In this document: piece by piece, positions 1-7,260 of the stretch
How the letters are laid out: every line of letters begins with the position of its first letter
Position numbering within the stretch: position 1 is the stretch's first letter
Assembly (NCBI GenBank): GCA_037439705.1
Contig: JBBIVP010000061.1
Span: 1 to 10,545, forward strand
DNA from: JBBIVP01 sp037439705 [NCBI: bacterium]
Lineage (GTDB): Bacteria; JBBIVP01
DNA: 10,545 nucleotides
Direction of reading: 5' to 3'
Position numbers and translations under genes: made by a program
The notes under the pieces: model-generated
Told to the model about the DNA's origin: nothing
Database searches by the model: none
The model's input: only the letters and a program-made list of their open reading frames with translations

Positions 1-414
1 GTTTATATTGGTCAATTTATGAAAGGGCAGAAATACGGCGAACTGGAATCCGCAAAAAAATTCCCTGAACTCCTGAAAATTGAGCAATTCGGTAAAGACA
101 CATTTATACATTCAGCAACTGAAGGAGACAGAAAAATGGCTGAAGATGGTCTTAAAAAAATAAAAAAAGCCATGAACGAAGGATATGAAATAGTAATTGC
201 GGATGAGATAATAACTGCTGTTTATTTGGGACTTCTTAAAGAAGAAGATATTCTTTCTCTTATGAAAGAAAAACCAGAAGGGGTTGAACTTGTTTTAACC
301 GGAAGGTATGCTACGGAAAAGATGATAGAGATTGCAGACCTTGTTACAGAAATGAAGGAGATAAAGCATTATTTCCAGAAAGGTATTCTTGCAAGGGACG
401 GAATTGAAAGATGA
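1..414 (+). CDS. cobO: Cob(I)alamin / cob(I)yrinic acid a,c-diamide adenosyltransferase (CobO/BtuR type), 5' truncated by window edge
   Basis: This enzyme transfers the 5'-deoxyadenosyl group of ATP to the cobalt of reduced corrinoids, the last activation step towards adenosylcobalamin, in the cytoplasm. The reading frame is open from base 1, so the gene begins before the window; 137 codons precede the TGA at 412-414. Family members are usually about 170-200 residues, so the N-terminal P-loop is missing only because of the window cut. Seen in the sequence: a VYIGQFMKG stretch after the missing P-loop, an acidic IADEI strand like the LDE segment of BtuR, and the hallmark C-terminal half with LVLTGR, then IEIADLVTEM, then EIKHYFQKGILARDGIE. 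The stop overlaps the start of the next gene as ATGA, which suggests translational coupling. Family assignment is secure; the choice between cobO and btuR is only naming. Confidence 0.93.
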   Translation, partial: VYIGQFMKGQKYGELESAKKFPELLKIEQFGKDTFIHSATEGDRKMAEDGLKKIKKAMNEGYEIVIADEIITAVYLGLLKEEDILSLMKEKPEGVELVLTGRYATEKMIEIADLVTEMKEIKHYFQKGILARDGIER

Positions 415-3230
415 GAAAAGAATTTTTTTTCATTTCTGTCCTTCTGTTCTACCCGTTATCCCTTAAGTCCGCCATTCTCATTCCTCCTGACCTCAAGTGG
501 TTCACAATTGAAACCCAGCACTTTTACATTCACTACCACAATGGTCTTGAAAAAATTGCAGAAGAATCTGCGATTTTGTTTGAAGAGGTAGATTCAATAT
601 TAAGAACTTTTATAGAGGATATGCACGAAGGTAAAACCCATGTTGTATTAACCTATTTCACCGATTTTTCCAATGGTTTCGCAACCCCTTTTCCTCAAAG
701 GACGATTTATCTTTTCATTGCTCCACCATCTCCAGATAGTGAACTCATTTACAATATGGACTGGATAAAAACCCTTTTCATTCACGAATACTCACACATA
801 ATTCAGCTTGAAAGGGCAAAGGGCATCCCTGGTATCATAAGGAAGGTCTTCGGAAGGGTATATTTTCCGAATCTCCTCCTTCCGTATTTTCTGATATAGG
901 GATACGCAACACTGAACGAAACAAGATTCAGCGGATTCGGAAGATTTAAAAGCAGTTATTACGAGATGTTTTTGAGAACAGTCTTTCTCACGGATACTGT
1001 TGATGACCTTGAAAACTTTTCACTTTCTTCTCCTGTTCACTGGCCTTTTGGAACAACCCCTTATCTTTATGGCTCAAGTTTTCTGGGTTATATAGGAGAA
1101 ACATACGGAGAAGAATGCCTTGAAAAGTTTAACATCAAATATTCAGGCAATCCTGTTCCGTTCCTTCTCAACAGTTCAATGGAATCAGCCTGCGGAAAGA
1201 CGGTTAAGGAACTTTATGATGAATGGAAAAGAGAGATGAAAAGGAAGTATGAACTGATAAGAGAAAAAATTTATTCTGAAGGAGTGATGGAGGGAAGAAG
1301 GATTACAAGACTTGGAAGGTTTTATTCAGAAGATGAACTGGTATTTACCCATTACGGAATGGACGAGTATCCCTCAATCAATATCCTTTCTCTTTCTAGT
1401 TCAAGAATAAAAAAAATATCTTCCATTAATTATAACTTCCTCCTTTCCGTTTTTGAGAAGGATATATACTTCTCTGATATAGAATTCAAAAAGGGTTTCT
1501 GGATGCTCAATGACATATATTTAATCCATAACGGCAAAAAAAAGAGGCTTACCAGTGGATTGAGGGGATTTTCTCCTGAAGCCACTCCTTATGGAGTATG
1601 GTTTATTGAAAGAACTCCTGAGGGAAGTGCTCTATGCATACTTGAAAATGGGAAAAAGGGTGAATGCATTTACAAAACAGACGGATTTATTCTTTCTTTC
1701 AGATTTGACAAAAGTTATTCAAGGATAGTTCTCTCTGAGCAGAAGCACGATGGAATCACCGATATAATTCTTTTTGATATAGCCTCGGGGAAAAAAACTC
1801 TTTTAACTTCCGATAAGGCATTTGACCTTTTTCCAGTATTCTCTCCCGACGGAGTATATGTAATTTTTTCTTCCGACAGAAACGGGATTCCCAATCTCTA
1901 CGCAAAGAACATTATTACCGGTGAAGAATACATGATAACGAATCTTTTAGGAGGCGCTTTTGAATCGGACATTTCTCCTTCCGGAGATTTCATCGCCTAC
2001 ACCGGATACGCAAAGGATGGTTTTGACCTTTTTATTATGAGATATGAACCATCCTCATGGAAAAAAATTTTTCATGAGGAAGAGGCGGGTTTGATAAAAG
2101 AAAAAAAGAGGATAGAAATTGAGAAAAGGAATTATCTTGGATTTAAGTATTTCTATCCCAGGTTCTGGCTACCATGGGTCTGGTACACAAGTGATGGCGG
2201 TCTTTTTACCCAGATAAAAACAGGTGGAGCAGATCCTCTTTTCAAACACATCTATATGCTTGATTTCTACTATCAGTGGAAGAGGGGAAAACCGGGAGGT
2301 TCCCTCTTATTCATTGAAGAAAGTTTTTATCCATCCCTCATTTTTCATATTGCCGAACTCCCTGAAAGGGGTCCCATTATATATTCAAACAAAACATACA
2401 GAAAGGAATTCTGGCTTCAGAGAACGCTGGCAAGTTTTAGCATTTCGGTACCAATTTTCAGAAGGATGAAATGGAACCTTTACGGAGGTGGTGGTTATAG
2501 GTTTTACAGGGTCTCAACAAAAAAAGAATATGAAGAATTCCCGGCCAGAAGGACAACAGGAAACCTGAGCGGATTAATGGGCTTTATCTACTTTGACAGC
2601 ACAAAATACTATCCTTCTTCGTTCAGTGAGGAAGAAGGGGGAAGGGTTTATGGAGAGGTTATGAGATTTCATCCATCTTTTGGAAGTGACCATTCTGCTG
2701 AGGAGTTTTTCGCCTTCGCCGAATGGTATGAAGAGGTTTCAAGGATAGTGTTTCAGTTGAGGGCAGATTATGGAAAATACAGTGGTGCAAGAGAATCCGA
2801 CCTGATGCTAACAACAGGAACATCAGGAGATATATCCGTGAAGGGGATAAAGAGCTTTTTCGCTACCGATGTATATGCTTTGAAAGGTGAAATGAGGTTT
2901 CCGATTCTCATTGACAGAGGGATTTCCACAATTCCATTTGCCTTTAGGTACAACTACTTTTCGCCATTTCTTCACGGATTGTTTGCAAAGGAGATATTCT
3001 ATGAAAACGGCAAAGAAGAAAAAGAATGGTATAAAGACCTATCTATCGGAATAGAGGGGAACTTTGAGATTTACATAGGCTATAACATCCCGTTACTTTT
3101 AAAAATTGGTTATGCAAGGGGATTAAAAGAAATGAGAGAATCGGACTTTTACCTTTACATAGTTTCCCCGATTGGTTTCCCTTTTTCCAGTAAAAACAGC
3201 CCGCCGTTTATTTCACCGTTTCAATTTTGA
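411..3230 (+). pseudogene. Exported gluzincin (peptidase MA-like) / PD40 propeller / outer-membrane-barrel-like protein, interrupted by in-frame TAG at 897-899
   Basis: One reading frame runs from ATG 411 to TGA 3228-3230 (939 codons) and is broken only by TAG at codon 163. Order of parts: a hydrophobic N-terminus like a signal peptide (residues 1-21); a metalloprotease-like domain with HEYSH at 125-129; after the stop, GYATLNE and a helical tail; a propeller-like middle (about 300-570) with PD40/TolB-type SPDG at 478-481 followed by an FSSDRNG strand; and a strand-rich C-terminal third ending in Phe, as in outer-membrane barrels. Proteins of this layout occur in diderm bacteria; their substrate is mostly unknown. 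I infer secretion and outer-membrane anchoring. The piece after the stop could start at ATG 966, but that ATG has no clear ribosome site, no signal peptide and lacks the HExxH. It overlaps cobO upstream (ATGA) and the convergent symporter remnant by 18 bases downstream. The break could be a real mutation or a sequence error. Confidence 0.8.
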
Positions 3231-4552
3231 ACCTGTCAGAAGAGAAACTATTACAATAATAAAACTTAAGAAAAAAGCGGGCACAAGTTCGTATACAGTT
3301 TCTCTGAGAAAAGAAATGTTATGCCGCACTACGGTGATAACACTTCCTGATATCATTCCGGCTATAACTCCTTACTTTGTAATCCTTTTCCAGTATAATA
3401 GCAGTATAAGCGAGGGACCGAATGAAGAAGCAAGCCCGCCCCATGCATAGAAGACAAGCGAGTATATAAACTCCTTTGCGCTTAAAGCAAAAAGAAGGGC
3501 AATAGAACTGATAATTAGAGCAAAGGTTCTGCTCAGTAAGAGTTCTTTTTCCGGACCAAATTTCTTACCGAACATATCATGGGAAATGGAGGTGGTAAGG
3601 ATAAGAAGTTGTGAATCAACGGTTGACATTGCAGCAGCAGACACTCCAGCAACCATTATTCCAAATAAAAATGGTGGTAAAAATTTTTCTGCCATAACGA
3701 GGCTTATCATCTCCCTGTCCACAGGTTGAATAAGTGATACATATCTCGCAAAGTATCCTATTCCAATAGCAAAAAGAAGGGCAAAGAATGTTCAGATAAT
3801 TGAGATAAAAGCTGACTTTTTCAAATCTTCTCTTGACCTGAGAGCCATATATCTCACAAGAATGTGAGGTTGACCCGGATAACCGAGTGCTATAGAGAGA
3901 TTGGCAATCATAAGAGTAGCAGTTGTTCCCTCAAGACTCATTGAGGCACTCATAACCTCCTTTGCCGCACCCGTAAAAAGGAAAAAAAGCGCAAATATCA
4001 TAAATAGTGCCTGAAAGAAATCCGTCCATGAGACCGCTATAAAGCCACCTGCCGATGTGTATAGCACAACTATAAGAAATCCAATTATCATTCCGTAGGT
4101 CTGAGAAATCCCGAAAACGGACCTCAAAACCTTTCCCATGCCCATAATCTGGGCAGAAACATAAAAAGAAAAAACAGACTAACTACAAAAACAGCAATGT
4201 TTTTAACTATTCTTTCGTCTCCTCCGAACTTCTTTGCAAAAAATTCCGGCAATGTGTTAGAAGAATTCTTGAAACTTTCTATCCTTAATTTTTCGGCAAT
4301 AAAAATCCAGTTGAATATCGTTCCCATCATACATCCTCCACCCGCGCAGAGAGCGGCAACAGGATCGACATATGCTAACCCCGGAAGACCGAGGAGAAGC
4401 CATGCGGAGAAATCGCTCGCTTTTTCACTGAGTGCGATAACGAAAAAAGGAAGTTTTCGCCCACCCAGAGAAAAATCTCTTGTTTTACGGTAAGAAATAA
4501 TCCCTGTGACCAAAATGAGAAGGAAGTAAGATAAAAATATCGCCACCACCAT
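3213..4552 (-). pseudogene. PutP-like sodium/solute symporter (SSS family) with two in-frame stops and one frameshift
   Basis: Reading from ATG 4552 on the minus strand, conceptual repair gives about 446 residues of a PutP-type sodium symporter, a multi-spanning inner-membrane protein. Recognisable segments: FSLGGRKLP, then SEKASDFSAWLLLGLPG, then NTLPEFFAKKF; after the frameshift YVSAQIMGMGK, GGFIAVSWTDFFQALFM and GQPHILVRYMALRS; then SAAAMSTVDSQLL, YAWGGLASSFGPS and YWKRITK; and after a stop GVIAGMISGS plus a last hydrophobic helix, ending at TGA 3213-3215. Lesions: a one-base loss in or near the T5/T6 runs (plus-strand A runs 4163-4167 and 4169-4174), TGA at 3792-3794 and TAA at 3372-3374. 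The product is shorter than typical PutP (around 490-500), and the stretch between the FFQALFM and GQPHIL motifs looks compressed. It starts 31 bases after the 851-aa gene, so the two may have shared a transcript. Substrate (proline or another) cannot be told. Sequence error is the alternative to decay. Confidence 0.88.
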
Positions 4553-4583
4553 CTTTACTTCTTAGCAAAAGTTGTTCTATAAA

Positions 4584-7139
4584 CTAAGGGAGGGTCTGAA
4601 GGAGGGTTGAAACCTCCTTTATTCTTCCATCCCGAGGATCTGCATTTTTCAGAAATACATTGAGGTGTGTTTTTGCTGTATCAAAATCTCCCATTTCAAC
4701 CATTATCATTCCGAGATGATAATTTGCATCGGGATTTTGTGGTTCAATTTTGAGTGCTTCATTCAAAAGCCGGATCGCTTCCCCTGTGTTTCCAACTTTT
4801 CTCTCAGAAACAGCCAGTCCGATAAGCGTCTTCAAATCCGGTTTTTTCTTTTCAACTGGAGGAGGTGAAGGAGGTTTTGCTTCTTTTGGTTTTTCTTCTA
4901 AAGACCGGAGTTTCCTCTTTGCGGATTCTAAATATTCTCCATCCTTTACCATTGAATAATATCTTATTGCTTCCTCCTTTCTCCCCTTTTTTTCCATAAA
5001 ATTTCCTATTTGATAATAAGCGTCAGATGAGCCTACTTCTTCAAGAATTTTGATTCCCCTTTCATCACCTTTTTCAAAGTATGAAATGCCAGCCAGCATC
5101 ATTATTCTTTTGTCTTTTTGTATTAACCTATTAAATGCGTTAAGAATAAAATCATAATTTTTTCTTGACCAAGCGCATTCTATCGCCTTCTTTTTCCACT
5201 CATCCGGGAATTTTTCAATAAAGTTATTGAGTTTTTCAAATGAAACCATATCACATGCCTCTTTTAGGAGAATGAACCAGGTTAACGGAATGTTGATTCC
5301 TTCAAGAATTGAAACACCTTTTTTTCTGTTCAGAAGAAGGAGAAGCCTTCCGGATATGAATTTTGAGAGAAGGTTCTCCGGGACTTCTTCTATTGTTGAG
5401 GAAGTCGGGCTTCCGGATAGGGTATCTATGTAATTTTTAAGGAGGAGGCAGAATTTTTCATTTTCTTTACATTTGGGAGATTGGGGGATTGAATCAAACC
5501 ACCCTGCTTCATATCCAATTGCCTGAAGGGCTATTTTTATCTTTTCTCCTTTTATTTCTTTATATCCATTAAGGAATTCCTCCTTATCCACCACGGTGAT
5601 AAGTTTTTCTGCTTTTTTCAAATCCCTTTCATCTCCTTTACCCCTTCCAAAAATTATGAAGAATATGAGTCCGCTCAGTATGAACGGGAGTGGTAATATC
5701 TTCAGAAAACTTTTTTTCCATTTTATTTCTTTTTTCACAGGCGGGCTTACGGGCTTGAAAACTATCTTTTTAACAGGTGTTTCTCCCACTTGTTCCGTTT
5801 CTTCTTCGGTTTCAGGGCTTTCCTCCATTTCTTCCATCTGTTCTCCCACATGTTTCTTTTCTTCTTCGGTTTCAGAGTTTTCCTCCACTTCTTCCATTTG
5901 TTCTTCAGACTCCTCAAAGTTTTCTTCCTTGGCAATCTCTTTCACCGGAGGAAGCACTTCTTCTAAGAGGGTTTCCTCCTCTTTTAATTCTTCATAACCG
6001 CTCATTACCTTGTGTTTTTCCTCGGGATATTGTCTTATGACTTCAAGTTCTTCAGGAGGCGAGAAAGAGACAGGCGCTCTTTTTTCCTCAACTATTTCTT
6101 TTTCAACCTCTCTTTCCTCCGGAGGTGAAAGCAGTAGTTCCTCTGGTTTTTGAGATGGAATTTCTTCTTCCTCCAGCGTCTCCTCTTTCTCAGGCTCTTT
6201 TTCAAGTTCCTTTATTTTCTCCTCTTCAATCTTTGGCTTCTCCCTTTCAGGCTCTTCTTTCTCAACCTTTTCCTCTTCCTTAACTTCTGACTTTATCCCC
6301 TTTTCTACGGACAAAATACCTGCAAGAAAAAGAAAGTATAATTTTTCTTCAATTCTTTTCTTTTCTTCATCAGTGAATCCCAAATTTCCCGTTTCTATCT
6401 TTTTTATCAGATTAGTCTCATAGGGTGTAAGGAACCACAAACCCTCTTTTTTTATTATGTTAAGGGATGGAAGTTTATCCTCAAGAGGAATAAAAGATGG
6501 TCCCTTTCTCTTTCTTGCGATTTCCCTTATAACCTCTGAGAGATGAATGATGGATTCTTCTGAAAGTAACTCTTTTAATGGTGAAAATGAAAAATTGAAT
6601 TCTTCATTATCCATCCGAAGCAGGAGTTTCTCAAAATCCCCCTTTTCCATCCATCCGTAAGAAATCCTGATTTTTTCGCCGTTTATTTGAACCTCGCAAT
6701 TTCTCAGTGTATAAAGAGGATCCGATAGAATTCTTACCAGACCTTCAAAATCAACCTTTGAATCCTCGGGAGGCGGTAAGAAATCTATTTCTTCTTTCAG
6801 AAGGCATTCTTCAATCTCCATCCAGTCAAGTGGTTTATAGATTATTCCATCTGCTTTCCACCTTTCCATAAGCTCTTCTTTTGAAAGTCCTCTTGATACG
6901 CTTAGATAGACCCTTGAATCTTTAAATTTTTCTTTTGTCTTTTTGCAGACAAGATAGCCGTTTTCCCTGGGAAGAAATACATCTATTATCGCAACGAAGC
7001 TTTCAAGCCCTTCTACTTTATTGTAAAAACTCTCCACATCATCAAAACAGACCGGTTTGAGGCACAAAAATTCTATTATTCTTTCTATTTCTTTTTTTAA
7101 TTCCTCCTCCCAGCACAAAAATATCAATTCCTTTCCCAT
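4584..7139 (-). CDS. Receiver-domain / PATAN (DUF4388)-like / single-TM / TPR protein, 851 aa
   Basis: I do not recognise this as a named gene. Residues 1-115 resemble a CheY-like receiver: candidate phospho-acceptor Asp53 in AIIDVFLP, Ser80/Ser82 in YLSVSRG, and Lys102 in YKPLD; the usual acidic pair after strand 1 appears as Glu11/Glu12. Residues about 128-280 look like a PATAN/DUF4388-type domain with a helical tail (moderate support). Residues 282-460 are a Glu/Lys/Pro-rich low-complexity linker with a 20-residue duplication. One hydrophobic helix lies at about 477-497, preceded by lysines and followed by a charged stretch, suggesting that the receiver is cytoplasmic and the C-terminus periplasmic. 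The C-terminal part contains helical TPR-like repeats (about 700-745), a Pro-rich spacer, and a clear TPR pair from about 768 to the end. It ends in TAG at 4584-4586. A -10-like TATAAT sits 6 bases before the ATG and there is no ribosome site. The role is probably scaffolding or signalling, but this is inference. Confidence 0.85.
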   Translation of the reverse strand: MGKELIFLCWEEELKKEIERIIEFLCLKPVCFDDVESFYNKVEGLESFVAIIDVFLPRENGYLVCKKTKEKFKDSRVYLSVSRGLSKEELMERWKADGIIYKPLDWMEIEECLLKEEIDFLPPPEDSKVDFEGLVRILSDPLYTLRNCEVQINGEKIRISYGWMEKGDFEKLLLRMDNEEFNFSFSPLKELLSEESIIHLSEVIREIARKRKGPSFIPLEDKLPSLNIIKKEGLWFLTPYETNLIKKIETGNLGFTDEEKKRIEEKLYFLFLAGILSVEKGIKSEVKEEEKVEKEEPEREKPKIEEEKIKELEKEPEKEETLEEEEIPSQKPEELLLSPPEEREVEKEIVEEKRAPVSFSPPEELEVIRQYPEEKHKVMSGYEELKEEETLLEEVLPPVKEIAKEENFEESEEQMEEVEENSETEEEKKHVGEQMEEMEESPETEEETEQVGETPVKKIVFKPVSPPVKKEIKWKKSFLKILPLPFILSGLIFFIIFGRGKGDERDLKKAEKLITVVDKEEFLNGYKEIKGEKIKIALQAIGYEAGWFDSIPQSPKCKENEKFCLLLKNYIDTLSGSPTSSTIEEVPENLLSKFISGRLLLLLNRKKGVSILEGINIPLTWFILLKEACDMVSFEKLNNFIEKFPDEWKKKAIECAWSRKNYDFILNAFNRLIQKDKRIMMLAGISYFEKGDERGIKILEEVGSSDAYYQIGNFMEKKGRKEEAIRYYSMVKDGEYLESAKRKLRSLEEKPKEAKPPSPPPVEKKKPDLKTLIGLAVSERKVGNTGEAIRLLNEALKIEPQNPDANYHLGMIMVEMGDFDTAKTHLNVFLKNADPRDGRIKEVSTLLQTLP
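5788..5907 (-). repeat. Two-copy 60-bp tandem repeat inside the Glu-rich linker
   Basis: Units 5788-5847 and 5848-5907 abut exactly and match at 51 of 60 positions by my count. In the protein they encode two 20-residue units beginning EQMEEVEENSETEEE and EQMEEMEESPETEEE, each ending in VG in or next to the unit. The period is a multiple of three, so the frame is kept. Most differences are silent or conservative, which fits an older in-frame duplication in a disordered linker. Confidence 0.85.
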
Positions 7140-7145
7140 GTTTAA

Positions 7146-7174
7146 ATTATACCATCTTTTTAAACAAAAATCTA
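7146..7174 (-). promoter_or_regulatory. Candidate promoter of the 851-aa gene, -10 TATAAT just upstream of the ATG
   Basis: On the minus strand a consensus TATAAT occupies 7151 down to 7146, and only six bases (TTAAAC) separate it from the ATG at 7139. Transcription would then begin at or next to the start codon, giving a leaderless message; no Shine-Dalgarno sequence is visible. With a 17-base spacer the -35 would be TAGATT (7174-7169), a weak match. The region is AT-rich, so a chance TATAAT is possible. Confidence 0.55.
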
Positions 7175-7184
7175 TTTTTTTGTT
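7163..7184. repeat. Short AT-rich inverted repeat between the divergent promoters
   Basis: AACAAAAA (7163-7170) is the reverse complement of TTTTTGTT (7177-7184), with a 6-base loop. It overlaps the -35 side of the minus-strand promoter, so it could be an operator, but the arms are almost homopolymeric and chance is a good explanation. Confidence 0.25.
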
Positions 7185-7222
7185 GAGGAAAGAAACAGAA
7201 ATTATTTAATCCAGTAACGCAT

Positions 7223-7251
7223 TTTAGAAATAAAAATCTTTATGTGATAAT
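7223..7251 (+). promoter_or_regulatory. Candidate extended -10 promoter of the rib operon
   Basis: TTTAGA (7223-7228), a 17-base spacer and GATAAT (7246-7251) form a sigma-70-like promoter, with the extended TGn motif (TG at 7243-7244). Transcription would start around 7258-7261, at the second in-frame ATG of ribD (7261). The first ATG (7252) would lie before the transcript start. This supports 7261 as the ribD start and suggests a leaderless mRNA, since no ribosome site is present. There is no room for an FMN riboswitch. Confidence 0.6.
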
Positions 7252-7260
7252 ATGTATGAT

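Noticed and set aside
966-3230. Independent gene starting at ATG 966
   Set aside because: It is in the same frame as 411-899, starts in the middle of a domain, has no clear ribosome site and no signal peptide; it is the remainder of the broken gene.
3219-3230. TTCAATTTTGAA palindrome at the convergent junction as a bidirectional terminator
   Set aside because: The stem is 5 bp with a 2-base loop and no GC-rich core, and it lies within the coding overlap.
897-3794. Alternative genetic code or stop recoding (TAG, TAA and TGA as sense codons)
   Set aside because: Three different stops are involved, and intact neighbours use TGA, TAA and TAG as normal ends, with TGA in ATGA and GTGA overlaps. 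No selenocysteine-type context was seen.
4599-4619. Hairpin AAGGAGG / CCTCCTT near the end of the 851-aa gene as a terminator
   Set aside because: It lies inside the coding region, has only a 7-bp stem, and is not followed by a T tract in the direction of transcription.
5596-6040. Ser/Phe-rich plus-strand reading frames opposite the 851-aa gene
   Set aside because: They are antisense images of the Glu-rich linker, with biased composition and no start signals.
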